A program made the position numbers and the translations under genes. From CAWKAO01 sp963847665 (GTDB lineage Bacteria > Actinomycetota > Humimicrobiia > Humimicrobiales > Humimicrobiaceae), in NCBI GenBank assembly GCA_963847665.1, contig CAWKAO010000002.1:248001-312000 (forward strand): a stretch of DNA of 64,000 bases, given 5' to 3'. Shown one piece after another: positions 37,621 through 46,589 of this stretch. Under the pieces are notes generated by a model. That model ran no database searches and was not told the DNA's origin. It was given only the letters and a program-made list of their open reading frames with translations. Each line of letters begins with the position of its first letter. Within the stretch, counting starts at the first letter, position 1.

Positions 37621-38258
37621 ATAAGGTAAGTCTTGAGTTCTTCAAAAATATCCTTGAAGGAAGATCCTTCTGTAAATTTGTAATAATACTTTTCCAGCAG
37701 CTTTAAGACACTGCATAAAAGCATTTCCCTATCGATATTTTTTCCAATTATGGAACTTATAGAAGAGGCTTCTATATTGCCCGGCACCAATTCTTCTATC
37801 AAACAGTTGGCATTAATACCAATGCCTATAATAAGGCAAGAACCATTTTGGACCTTTTTTGATTCAACGAGTATCCCTGCAATTTTTTTAGCCTGAAAAT
37901 ATATATCATTTGGCCATTTTATCCTGACCGGGATCAAATACCCTGTCCCTATGGCCTCTGCGACTGAAAGTGCGCATACCAGGGTGATATTCTGAAGTTT
38001 TTTCAGGGGGTTTTCTGATACGATAGCAACACTGAACCAGATACCTCCTTGAGGTGAGATCCATTTCCTGCCAAATGTGCCTTTTCCATTATCCTGTATT
38101 TCTGCTATCACCAGCATACCATCAGGGTCGATGCCCTTTTCTATCTGCTCAAGGATGTAATCATTCGTAGAATTTATTTCCTCAAAGTACAATATCTTTC
38201 TGCCGATGCAAACAGTATCTAAATTTTTTATAATTTTTTCTTTTTTTATTTTTTCCAT
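37614..38258 (-). CDS. birA: Biotin-[acetyl-CoA-carboxylase] ligase, catalytic domain only
   Basis: 214 residues. EEINSTNDYILEQ and QDNGKGTFGRKWISPQGGIWF form the biotinyl-AMP site; PVRIKWPNDIYFQAKKIAGIL carries the conserved KWPND and the KxAGIL Lys. There is no N-terminal helix-turn-helix, so it is a class I ligase without repressor activity, and the C-terminal domain is short. It would load biotin onto Lys595 of the fusion protein at 28234-30141. It is divergent from fabZ. Confidence 0.92.
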   Translation of the reverse strand: MEKIKKEKIIKNLDTVCIGRKILYFEEINSTNDYILEQIEKGIDPDGMLVIAEIQDNGKGTFGRKWISPQGGIWFSVAIVSENPLKKLQNITLVCALSVAEAIGTGYLIPVRIKWPNDIYFQAKKIAGILVESKKVQNGSCLIIGIGINANCLIEELVPGNIEASSISSIIGKNIDREMLLCSVLKLLEKYYYKFTEGSSFKDIFEELKTYLIY

Positions 38259-38315
38259 AACTGCACAGGCAAGAAAACAAAAAGGTCTGGTAAACCATGA
38301 GATGGTCTCTTTTAA

Positions 38316-38340
38316 TCAGTATATCAGAATTATATACTGA
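38316..38340. promoter_or_regulatory. Palindromic operator-like site between birA and fabZ
   Basis: TCAGTATAT and ATATACTGA are perfect 9-bp inverted arms separated by CAGAATT. A smaller palindrome, ACCAT-gag-ATGGT, lies at 38293-38305. The position between divergent birA and the fab operon suits a lipid or biotin regulator, but I cannot match it to FapR, FabT or BirA boxes. Confidence 0.5.
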
Positions 38341-38450
38341 AACCATAAGATATGGCAGTCGTCTAATCCATAACAGGAAGATATGGAACACAGGTCCAGA
38401 ATGTCTTTTCCTGACTTTTAAAAATCTGTCTCATTTGAAAGGATTATATA

Positions 38451-38879
38451 TTGCGAAAATTATTAAAAAAAGATATTGAAAAAATAATCCCCCACAGGGA
38501 ACCTTTTCTCTTAATAGATGAAGTAATAGAGCTTGAGGCCGGTAAAAAAATAACTGCAATAAAATATGTGAGGGAAGAAGAATACTATTTTAAAGGACAT
38601 TTTCCGGGTAATCCGGTAATGCCGGGAGTGCTGCAGGTCGAGGCTATTGCCCAGGCTGGTGCAGTAGCTGTACTGGTGTTAGAGCAGTTTAAAGGTAAAC
38701 TGATGCTTTTTGCTGGAATAGATAAAGCCCGATTTAAAAAAATCGTCAGGCCCGGAGATACACTTAAAATTGAAGTGGAGATATCTGATTTTAGACGAAA
38801 TATCGGCAAGGCATCAGGAAAAGCAACGATTGACGGGCAACTTGCATGCTCTGCAGAAGCAATGTTTGCTGTTGCCTAA
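38451..38879 (+). CDS. fabZ: 3-hydroxyacyl-[acyl-carrier-protein] dehydratase
   Basis: 142 residues. IPHREPFLLIDEV has the catalytic His, and GHFPGNPVMPGVLQVEAIAQ the hot-dog active-site helix. It dehydrates beta-hydroxyacyl-ACP in the elongation cycle. The start is TTG at 38451, preceded by GAAAGGA; no ATG fits. First gene of the fabZ-fabD-fabG-fabF-accD-accA run. Confidence 0.94.
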   Translation: MRKLLKKDIEKIIPHREPFLLIDEVIELEAGKKITAIKYVREEEYYFKGHFPGNPVMPGVLQVEAIAQAGAVAVLVLEQFKGKLMLFAGIDKARFKKIVRPGDTLKIEVEISDFRRNIGKASGKATIDGQLACSAEAMFAVA

Positions 38880-38919
38880 AAAACCCTAAAAATTTTATAA
38901 ATAAGAATATAAAGCTAAG

Positions 38920-39918
38920 ATGGAAACTGGTAAAAAGAAAAAAATTGTACTGATGTTCCCAGGACAGGGTTCACAATATCTAGGCATGGGTATGGATTTT
39001 ATGGCCGAACATAAAAAATACCTGGAATATATGGATCTCGCAGGTGAAATACTGGGGAAGGATCTGCTAAGTATAATAAAAGATGAAAACAATATGGGTG
39101 GATTGCTTGATGATACTAGATACAGCCAGATTGCAATATTTGCATTGAGCAGTGCCATAGGGGACTATCTGGTAAATGAATGCATTGATAAAAATGCCAT
39201 AAGCTCAGTGATCGGACACAGCCTTGGAGATTACAGCGCCCTTTATCAATGCGGAGTATTTGACTATAAAGAGGGATCAAATTTAGTGGTCTACAGGGGT
39301 GAACTGATGGGAAGATATGCAGGTGATAAGATGGCAATGGCTGCCGTCATCGGTCTTGATTCTGATGTAATATCAGGTATCCTTAATAATTACAGGGATT
39401 CTGTCTTTATCGCAAATTATAATGATCCTTCACAGATCGTCATTAGTGGACTTAAGGAAGATGTCCTGAGAGCTTCTGAAGAGATCAAAGCTGCAGGAGC
39501 AAAGAGAGTCATTCTTTTAAAAGTCAGCATCGCTTCCCATTGTCCGCTTATGAGAGACGCAGCAAAAGAACTTAAAGCCTATCTTGATAAGAATCTTGAT
39601 GGGATCAAAAATGTAAAAGAACTGAGATTCACCTTTTTTTCTTCAACCGAAGTCAGGGAGGTAGGAAACAGTAGTATAACGGCAACACTTGTAGAGCAGC
39701 TTATCTCTCCAGTTAGATGGGCAGCAAGCATAGAAACACTTCTAAAAAAAGGAACTGAGGTCTTTATAGAGGTCGGACCCGGAAAAATATTGTCAGGACT
39801 CGTTAAAAGGATATCGCAACAGACAGGATATGATGAAATCAATATCCACAACACAGGTTCATTATCTGATATAGATCATCTCCTAAATTTTTTAGGATCA
39901 AATGGTCTAATAGCATAA
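38920..39918 (+). CDS. fabD: Malonyl-CoA:ACP transacylase
   Basis: 332 residues. LMFPGQGSQYLGMG, the nucleophile elbow VIGHSLGDYSAL and ASHCPLMRDAAKEL with the catalytic His are present; VFIEVGPGKILSGLVKR closes the fold. It moves malonyl from CoA to ACP. The usual acpP is not beside it, and I find none in the window. The lysine-rich C-terminal helix is normal for the family. Confidence 0.94.
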   Translation: METGKKKKIVLMFPGQGSQYLGMGMDFMAEHKKYLEYMDLAGEILGKDLLSIIKDENNMGGLLDDTRYSQIAIFALSSAIGDYLVNECIDKNAISSVIGHSLGDYSALYQCGVFDYKEGSNLVVYRGELMGRYAGDKMAMAAVIGLDSDVISGILNNYRDSVFIANYNDPSQIVISGLKEDVLRASEEIKAAGAKRVILLKVSIASHCPLMRDAAKELKAYLDKNLDGIKNVKELRFTFFSSTEVREVGNSSITATLVEQLISPVRWAASIETLLKKGTEVFIEVGPGKILSGLVKRISQQTGYDEINIHNTGSLSDIDHLLNFLGSNGLIA

Positions 39919-39935
39919 AACTGAAAGGATTATTT

Positions 39936-40682
39936 ATGAAACTTAAAGGGATGGTCTCGATTGTCACCGGTGGAGCAGACGGTATTGGGAAAAAGATTGT
40001 ACAACAGTTTTTAGAAGAAGGCTCGATCGTAAATATTTTTGACGTTAATGAAGCGGCTGCAGGGACGACTCTTGAAGAGTTTTCAGGCAGATATGGCAAT
40101 GATAGATTATTTTTTTATAAGATCAGTGTAACGGATGAACCCCAGGTTGAATCAGCTGTTGAAGCGATTTTGGAAAAGCTTGGGAAAATAGATATTCTGG
40201 TAAATAATGCCGGTATAACCGCTGATAACCTTATAATGCGTATGTCCCTGGCAGACTGGCAGAAAGTCATAGACGTAAACCTCACAGGAGCTTTTTTATG
40301 TTCGAAATACTCTATTAAAAATATGGTAAAAAACAGGAGTGGAAAGATAATAAACATATCTTCAATAGTAGGTGTCAGGGGAAATGCTGGACAGTGCAAT
40401 TATTCAGCTTCAAAAGCGGGGCTTATAGGCCTGACCAAATCTCTTGCCAGGGAAGTGGCAGGAAGGAATATAAAAATAAATGCTATTGCACCAGGTTATA
40501 TTGAGACCAGTATGACTGAGAAATTGGATGAAAAGATAAAATCAAAGTTAATAGAGACTATACCCACAGGAAAACTCGGGTCTGCAGAAGATGTCGCAAG
40601 AGCTGTCCTATTTCTGGCATCCAGCGATTCGGATTATATCACCGGAACCGTCCTCAGTCTTGATGGAGGTATGGGGATCTGA
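39936..40682 (+). CDS. fabG: 3-oxoacyl-[acyl-carrier-protein] reductase
   Basis: 248 residues, an SDR fold. VTGGADGIGKKI is the NADPH loop, VNNAGITADNL the second motif, NISSIVG and YSASKAGLIGLTKSLARE give Ser, Tyr and Lys of the catalytic triad, and LAPGYIETSMTEKL-like sequence (IAPGYIETSMTE) follows. It reduces beta-ketoacyl-ACP. It lies in the fab operon 17 bases after fabD. Confidence 0.94.
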   Translation: MKLKGMVSIVTGGADGIGKKIVQQFLEEGSIVNIFDVNEAAAGTTLEEFSGRYGNDRLFFYKISVTDEPQVESAVEAILEKLGKIDILVNNAGITADNLIMRMSLADWQKVIDVNLTGAFLCSKYSIKNMVKNRSGKIINISSIVGVRGNAGQCNYSASKAGLIGLTKSLAREVAGRNIKINAIAPGYIETSMTEKLDEKIKSKLIETIPTGKLGSAEDVARAVLFLASSDSDYITGTVLSLDGGMGI

Positions 40683-40727
40683 CCATAAAAAATAATAATC
40701 TTAGATAAGCAGGAGTTAGAGTTAAGA

Positions 40728-41990
40728 ATGACAAATCAGCATGAATGTAAAAAGAGAGTAGTTATAACAGGAATGGGAGTAGTATCCTCTATCGGTTCAG
40801 GGATCGAAGAGTTCTGGAAAAATCTGGTAAACGGAAAATCAGGAGTATCCAAAATAAATACTTTCGATACTACTAAAACCGGATCAAAGATCGCTGCATC
40901 TATAAATGATTTTGATCCCAAAGATTTTATGGATTTTAAAGCTGCAAAAAGAATGGACAGGTTCGCACAATTTGCAGTAGCAGCTACGTCACTTGCATTA
41001 AAAGATTCGGACCTGAAAATCGATGAAACAAACTCTTCGGATATAGGGGTCTTTATCGGCAGCGGGATCGGTGGCCTGCTCACTCTTGAGGCTCAACATA
41101 CTGTTCTGATGGATAGAGGCGCAGACAGGGTCAGCCCTTTTTTGATACCGATGATAATATGTAATATGGGTGCGGCGCAGGCTTCAATATTCTCGGGCGC
41201 CAAAGGACCTGTAAGCACAGTGACAACAGCTTGTGCCGCTGGTTCCAATTCTATCGGAGATGCTTATGAGTTGATAAAAAGGGGTGCAGCAAGGGCTATG
41301 ATCTGCGGTGGAAGTGAAGCTGCAATAACGCCTCTTGGCATGGCTGGATTTTCCAATATGAACGCAATGTCTATGAGAAATGATGAGCCGCAGAAGGCAT
41401 CAAGGCCATTTGACAGGGACAGAGATGGATTTGTAATGGGTGAAGGAGCAGGGGTGCTTATTATAGAAGAGCTTGACTTTGCTATTTCAAGAGGTGCAAG
41501 GATCTATGCCGAGATCTTCGGGTATGGGATGTCCGGTGAAGCATACCATATGACAGCACTGGAAGAAACAGGTGAAAATGTGGTAAGATGTATTAATAAT
41601 TGCCTTGGCGAGGGAGAGGTCCCATTAGATAAGATCGTATACTTAAATGCCCACGGAACGTCCACTCCGTTAAATGACGTTGTTGAAAGTGTCGCAATAT
41701 CCAGATGTTTTGGGAAACATGCAAAGGACATGAATATCAGTTCAACCAAATCGATGCATGGACATTGTCTCGGTGCTACCGGTGCAATAGAAGCTATCGC
41801 CACTATACTATCTATTAAAAATAGTATAATACCGCCGACAATAAATCTTGATAATCCTGATGAAGAATGCGGGGGCCTGAACTTTACCCCGAACAAAAGC
41901 GTAGAAAAAAAAGTGGATTTTGCAATTTCCAATTCTATGGGTTTTGGCGGCCATAACGTTACGCTCGGTTTTAAAAAATATGAAAAATAG
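40728..41990 (+). CDS. fabF: 3-oxoacyl-[acyl-carrier-protein] synthase II
   Basis: 420 residues. VVITGMGVVSSIGSG at the start; the catalytic Cys is in VTTACAAGSNSIGDAY, with the His residues in NAHGTSTPLND and STKSMHGHCLGATGAIEA. It elongates acyl-ACP with malonyl-ACP. It sits between fabG and accD. No fabH or enoyl reductase gene is present in this window. Confidence 0.95.
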   Translation: MTNQHECKKRVVITGMGVVSSIGSGIEEFWKNLVNGKSGVSKINTFDTTKTGSKIAASINDFDPKDFMDFKAAKRMDRFAQFAVAATSLALKDSDLKIDETNSSDIGVFIGSGIGGLLTLEAQHTVLMDRGADRVSPFLIPMIICNMGAAQASIFSGAKGPVSTVTTACAAGSNSIGDAYELIKRGAARAMICGGSEAAITPLGMAGFSNMNAMSMRNDEPQKASRPFDRDRDGFVMGEGAGVLIIEELDFAISRGARIYAEIFGYGMSGEAYHMTALEETGENVVRCINNCLGEGEVPLDKIVYLNAHGTSTPLNDVVESVAISRCFGKHAKDMNISSTKSMHGHCLGATGAIEAIATILSIKNSIIPPTINLDNPDEECGGLNFTPNKSVEKKVDFAISNSMGFGGHNVTLGFKKYEK

Positions 41991-42013
41991 TATTTTGGAT
42001 AGTGGATACTAAA

Positions 42014-42784
42014 ATGGAAAAGATAACTTGTAAAAGCTGTAAAAAAGAATCCAGGACCAGGGAGTTCACTGATAACCTTAATGTCTGCCCGAAATGCGGG
42101 TTCCATGATTATATGAGCGCAAGAGACAGGCTAAACATGATCTGTGATGAGAGCAGTTTTAATGAATTGTCTGAAAACCTGGTTTCTACTGATTTTTTAA
42201 ATTTTAGTGATCTGAAGCCCTATAATTTAAGGCTGGATGAAGCTAAGACAAAATCAGGTCTTAATGAAGCGATAATCACAGGTGAAGCTAAAATATCAGG
42301 CTTTGAGACTTCCATAGGGGTTATGGATTTCAATTTTTTAGGCGGCAGTATGGGTAGTGTAGTAGGAGAGAGGGTAAAAATAATTTCAGATAACAGCATC
42401 AAGAAGCAAATACCTCTTATTATTTTCGCAGCGTCGGGTGGGGCACGGATGCAGGAGGGTATAATGTCCCTGATGCAGATGGCAAAGACCGTATCTTGTG
42501 TAAACAGGTTAAGAGAATCCAGGCTCCCTTTTTTCTGTGTGATTACAAACCCCACCACAGGAGGGGTCAGCGCCAGTTTTGTCACCGTAGCAGACATCAT
42601 CATCTCTGAACCAGGTACACTGTTCTGCTTTGCTGGTCCGAGGGTCGTAGAGCAGACAATAAAAAAGAAAATACCTCCAGACTTCGGACTTGCTGAAAGA
42701 AACTTAAAAAACGGACAGCTGGATATGATAGTGGAAAGAAAAGACCTGAAGCAGACTCTTGAGAGGCTGCTCAGACTATTTTAG
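42014..42784 (+). CDS. accD: Acetyl-CoA carboxylase carboxyltransferase subunit beta
   Basis: 256 residues from the ATG at 42014; a GTG at 42002 would add four residues. A zinc finger CKSCKKESRTREF...CPKCGFH opens the protein; SARDRLNMICDE, the oxyanion-hole segment SGGARMQEGIMSLMQMAKT and NPTTGGVSASF are typical. With AccA it transfers carboxyl from biotin to acetyl-CoA. accA begins 25 bases later. Confidence 0.94.
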   Translation: MEKITCKSCKKESRTREFTDNLNVCPKCGFHDYMSARDRLNMICDESSFNELSENLVSTDFLNFSDLKPYNLRLDEAKTKSGLNEAIITGEAKISGFETSIGVMDFNFLGGSMGSVVGERVKIISDNSIKKQIPLIIFAASGGARMQEGIMSLMQMAKTVSCVNRLRESRLPFFCVITNPTTGGVSASFVTVADIIISEPGTLFCFAGPRVVEQTIKKKIPPDFGLAERNLKNGQLDMIVERKDLKQTLERLLRLF

Positions 42785-42809
42785 CAATAGTTAAAATTAA
42801 TAAGTAATT

Positions 42810-43808
42810 ATGGAAATAGACAGGATAAAAGACCTACCTAAAAATCACTTAAAAGATGCACTGAAATCTCTTTTTAAGCTTGAAAAGCTGAGGAAGATGA
42901 GCAGGATAACCGGGTCAAGTTTCAATGATGCTGAAAAAAAACTTTCCGACAGGATTGAAAACTTCAGCAGAATAGAGAAAGAATCTTTTAAAATATGGAA
43001 GATCGTGGAGCTTTCAAGGCATGATAACAGGCCCCAGACTAAAGATTATATAGAAGGTATATTTGAAGATTTTATAGAGTTTTCAGGTGACAGGCTTGCA
43101 AATAATGACATGTCTATTACTGCCGGGATCGGCAACTTAAAAGGACAGACTGTGGCTATAATAGGGCACAATAAAGGTACCAATATAAAAGAACGGGTGA
43201 AATATAATTTTGGTTACGGGATGCCACATGGGTATAGAAAGGCTAACAGGATAATGCGGCTTGCAAACAGGTTTGGTTTTCCGGTAATAACATTTATTGA
43301 TACACCTGGTGCTTATCCTGCACTTGAAGCAGAAGATTCCGGCCAGGCAAGCGCAATAGCAAACAGTATAATGACAATGTTTGAACTTGATGTGCCAGTC
43401 ATAGCCGTTTTGATAGGTGAAGGCGGCAGTGGAGGCGCCCTGGCACTTGCAATAGGGAATCACATTATGATGCTTGAGAATTCCACTTATTCCGTTATTT
43501 CTCCCGAAGGGTGTGCATCTATATTATGGCGTGACCCCTCGGGTTCCAAACTCGCAGCAAGAGCTTTAAAACTTACTTCAAGAGATCTGCTCAAACTGGG
43601 AGTGATAGACAGGATAGTATATGAACCTCTCGGTGGTGCCCAGAACAATCCTTTACGCATGGTCAGAATAATAAAAGGCTTCCTGGCCAATACTTTAAAG
43701 AAGTATTCATCGATTCCAGACTTTGATTTCAAAAAGCAAAGGGCAGAAAAATTCGAGTCTATGGGTATTTTTACAGATAATACTGCTATCGGCCCACAAA
43801 AAGAATAA
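42810..43808 (+). CDS. accA: Acetyl-CoA carboxylase carboxyltransferase subunit alpha
   Basis: 332 residues. The N-terminal helical arm is followed by GHNKGTNIKERVKYNFG, FGYGMPHGYRKANRIM, FIDTPGAYPALEAEDSGQA and GEGGSGGALALAIGNH, all AccA hallmarks. It forms the alpha2beta2 carboxyltransferase with AccD. There is no accB or accC next to it; these functions are offered by the operon at 26848-30141. Its last 23 bases overlap the convergent kinase gene. Confidence 0.95.
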   Translation: MEIDRIKDLPKNHLKDALKSLFKLEKLRKMSRITGSSFNDAEKKLSDRIENFSRIEKESFKIWKIVELSRHDNRPQTKDYIEGIFEDFIEFSGDRLANNDMSITAGIGNLKGQTVAIIGHNKGTNIKERVKYNFGYGMPHGYRKANRIMRLANRFGFPVITFIDTPGAYPALEAEDSGQASAIANSIMTMFELDVPVIAVLIGEGGSGGALALAIGNHIMMLENSTYSVISPEGCASILWRDPSGSKLAARALKLTSRDLLKLGVIDRIVYEPLGGAQNNPLRMVRIIKGFLANTLKKYSSIPDFDFKKQRAEKFESMGIFTDNTAIGPQKE

Positions 43809-45693
43809 TAAAATCGTTGGGAGACACCTGCTCACCGGCTTCAGGGAGATGGGACAACACAGAGTCTTTCTGGATAGAATAACTTACATCGATATAGCTT
43901 ACTTCATATTTTAGCCCTAATGATTCCAGAAGTGATGCTGCTTCCTGTATATTTTTATTGACCATAAATGGTACCTCGGTCAGCTGCTCGTTAGTAGATA
44001 TGTATATTTTTACAACATCATCTTTATCTAATTCTGTACCTGGTACGGGAACAATTTCAACCACTGTGCCGGCTGGAACAGTGGTATCGGTTTTTCTTGA
44101 TGTAGCAACTTTTAACCCAAGTGATTCAAGATTGGAAAAAACATAAAAATAGTCATAACCGATAAGGTTGGGTACAGATATTTTCTCGGGCTTTTTACAT
44201 ATTTCAAGACCGACAGGTGTACCGGGCTGTACCTGTACGTTAAAACCGGGTTGCTGGGATAAAACAGTCCCCGGACTAAATATATCACTGTATTTTTCAG
44301 ATATTTCTCCCTGTTTCAGACCCGAATTTTCTAAAATTTCAATAGCTTCGCTTTCTTTCAGGCCCACGAGGTTAGGTATATCAATAAGTATGATCTTTTT
44401 GCCTTTACTTACCGTAATAAGAACATCACTTCCAGGTTTTATTTCTGCTGCTCCGCCAGGTTCCTGCGACAACACATAGTCCAGAGGGATATCATCACTA
44501 TAGACAGATTCAGTTACTACCATGTTCAAACCATATGTTGAGAATAATGCATCTGCCTGTGAAATGCTCAGGCCCTCAACCGGGGGAACCGTGACTAAAA
44601 CCGGTCTGTTGATAATATTTACATACCTGTTTTTATCAATTAAAAAAAGAGTTAAAAATACTGAAAAAAGTGAAAGCATGAGGAAGGAAAATATTAAGAG
44701 ACTGATAACAAACCTTTTAAACCTGATGTCGGTTCTTCTTAAGTTTTTATCATTCTGGATAAGCAGGTCCGGGAAAAATCTCTTTTTCCTCTCTTCTTTT
44801 TTTTTAATATCCAGATCAGAGTTAAGGGGTCTGTTATGTAAGAAATTTTGAAGATCATTTTTCAGCTCTTTAACACTGCGGTAACGGTTCAAAGGATCTT
44901 TTTCAATACATTTCATTATGATTTTTTCAAAACCCTCAGGGATTTTTATAAGGGAACTTGAAGGAGGTTGAGGTTTTTCAGTAATGTGCCTCAGGCTGAT
45001 ATCAATAGGGCTACCGCCCCTGAATGGAACATCCGCACTTAACATCTCATACATTACTATACCAAGTGAATAAATGTCTGAGCTGTCATCCAGGACTTTG
45101 CCCTGGACCTGTTCCGGTGAGATATAGCTTGCTGTTCCTATTATATTCAGTGTCTTGGTATTATCATCCGCAATAAATTTAGCGATTCCAAAATCTGTGA
45201 CCTTTACAACTCCTTCCGGGGTCACCATTATATTTTGCGGTTTGATATCCCTGTGTATGAGATTGATTGAATGTGCGACAGAAAGCGCATCACAGATCTG
45301 GATCGCATATTGAGCAGCGAGCACTGGATCAAATGCTCCACTTTTGTCTATTATGGTTTTAAGGTTTTCGCCCCTTACATACTCCATTACAATGAAGTAA
45401 AGATCTCTAAATTCTCCCCAGTCATAGACTTCGACAATATTTGGATGAGTTAACCCTGCAAGATTCTGGGCTTCTCTCTTAAACCTGGCAATAAAATTTT
45501 TGTTTGAAGCATAAGATTCATGAAGGATCTTTATTGCGACCATCCTTTTAAGGTCTAAATCCTTGCCCAGATATACATCAGCCATTCCACCTGTAGCGAT
45601 CTTATTCTGTACTTCGTAACGGTCATTTATCTTAATTGCTCCTGGTAATATTCTGGGTCTATCATTTTTGGGGCTGTCTATATTTTTTTCCAT
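43786..45693 (-). CDS. Membrane Ser/Thr protein kinase with PASTA domains (PknB/PrkC-like)
   Basis: 635 residues. The kinase domain (25-290) has ATGGMADVYLGKD, Lys55, HRDIKPQN with Asp149 and DFG at 167-169. A transmembrane helix lies near 330-353 (FVISLLIFSFLMLSLFSVF). About four extracellular PASTA repeats follow (TVPPVEGLSISQADAL, DIPNLVGLKESEAIEIL, SVPNLIGYDYFYVF, EVPFMVNKNIQEAASLL). Such kinases sense muropeptides and control growth and wall synthesis. It is paired with the PP2C phosphatase gene upstream, a conserved arrangement. Its 3' end overlaps accA. Confidence 0.94.
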   Translation of the reverse strand: MEKNIDSPKNDRPRILPGAIKINDRYEVQNKIATGGMADVYLGKDLDLKRMVAIKILHESYASNKNFIARFKREAQNLAGLTHPNIVEVYDWGEFRDLYFIVMEYVRGENLKTIIDKSGAFDPVLAAQYAIQICDALSVAHSINLIHRDIKPQNIMVTPEGVVKVTDFGIAKFIADDNTKTLNIIGTASYISPEQVQGKVLDDSSDIYSLGIVMYEMLSADVPFRGGSPIDISLRHITEKPQPPSSSLIKIPEGFEKIIMKCIEKDPLNRYRSVKELKNDLQNFLHNRPLNSDLDIKKKEERKKRFFPDLLIQNDKNLRRTDIRFKRFVISLLIFSFLMLSLFSVFLTLFLIDKNRYVNIINRPVLVTVPPVEGLSISQADALFSTYGLNMVVTESVYSDDIPLDYVLSQEPGGAAEIKPGSDVLITVSKGKKIILIDIPNLVGLKESEAIEILENSGLKQGEISEKYSDIFSPGTVLSQQPGFNVQVQPGTPVGLEICKKPEKISVPNLIGYDYFYVFSNLESLGLKVATSRKTDTTVPAGTVVEIVPVPGTELDKDDVVKIYISTNEQLTEVPFMVNKNIQEAASLLESLGLKYEVSYIDVSYSIQKDSVLSHLPEAGEQVSPNDFIILFVGR

Positions 45694-45705
45694 ATTTAGC
45701 TTTTT

Positions 45706-46434
45706 TTATAACTTTATTGTAATAACAGTGATATTATCGATTCCACCTTTTTTATTTGCATTTTTAATAAGGTCTGGAGTGATTATGGCAGGCTCATTTG
45801 AATTTTGGATTATCTCTGCAATTTCAGGGTCCCGTAGCATCGAATTAAGGCCATCAGAGCAGATGACCACAATATCTCCTTTTATCACATCCATTGTTAA
45901 AAAATCAATATCGAGTTCACTATCAGTACCAAGGACATTATTTAAATAATTCTTTAGCGGGTGATCAAACATCTCATCATATGTGATAAGTCCATTTCTG
46001 TACATCTCTCCGACAACAGTCTGGTCTTCTGTCATAAGCTTAAGACCATTTTCTCGTGCCAGGTAAAGCCTGCTATCACCGACATGTGCTATAAAAGCCC
46101 TGTTTTGCATCATAAAGCATGCTGTAAAAGTAGTACCCATTCCGTTATATTCACTGTTTAAGCTCGCAAAATCGTAAACCTCATGATTTGCATGCTTGAC
46201 CGACGATATCATTACCTCTTTTATATATTCAGCATCAGTATTTTTATTGATTTTTTTATTTATCAGATAATTGAAATGTTTTAAGAAACTATCCACCGCT
46301 GTTTTGCTGGCGATCTCTCCTGCAGCATGTCCACCCATACCATCAGCGACTATGAATAGGCTATCCCGGGAATAATAAGAGTCTTCATTTTTTTCCCTGT
46401 GTTTTCCAATGTCAGACTTTGCGGAGTATTCCAT
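45706..46434 (-). CDS. PP2C-family Ser/Thr protein phosphatase
   Basis: 242 residues. The metal-binding motifs are KHREKNEDSYY, FIVADGMGGHAAGEIAS, FIAHVGDSRLYL, VVICSDGLNSML and GGIDNITVI. It dephosphorylates substrates of the PASTA kinase that follows it by 12 bases. Its start faces the tRNA-Leu gene across a 53-base gap. Confidence 0.94.
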   Translation of the reverse strand: MEYSAKSDIGKHREKNEDSYYSRDSLFIVADGMGGHAAGEIASKTAVDSFLKHFNYLINKKINKNTDAEYIKEVMISSVKHANHEVYDFASLNSEYNGMGTTFTACFMMQNRAFIAHVGDSRLYLARENGLKLMTEDQTVVGEMYRNGLITYDEMFDHPLKNYLNNVLGTDSELDIDFLTMDVIKGDIVVICSDGLNSMLRDPEIAEIIQNSNEPAIITPDLIKNANKKGGIDNITVITIKL

Positions 46435-46487
46435 AGGATTTATTATATGCTATAATCTATCAATAATAAAATAGTTTGGACACATAC

Positions 46488-46574
46488 GGGCGAATGGCGG
46501 AATTGGCAGACGCGCTAGGTTCAGGACCTAGTGCCTTCACAGGCTTGGGGGTTCAAGTCCCCCTTCGCCCACCA
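46488..46574 (+). tRNA. tRNA-Leu (anticodon CAG)
   Basis: The acceptor arm GGGCGAA pairs with TTCGCCC; discriminator A and an encoded CCA follow. The anticodon arm is CTAGG-TTCAGGA-CCTAG, giving CAG. It has the long variable arm of a class II tRNA (tgccttcacaggctt) and a GTTCAAG T-loop. A TATAAT at 46451-46456 is a likely -10 element. Confidence 0.95.
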
Positions 46575-46589
46575 CTGAAAGGTAATTCC

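Noticed and set aside
46476..46589. Coding sequence starting inside tRNA-Leu
   Set aside because: The frame is open through the tRNA by chance; the real start with a ribosome site is TTG 46590.
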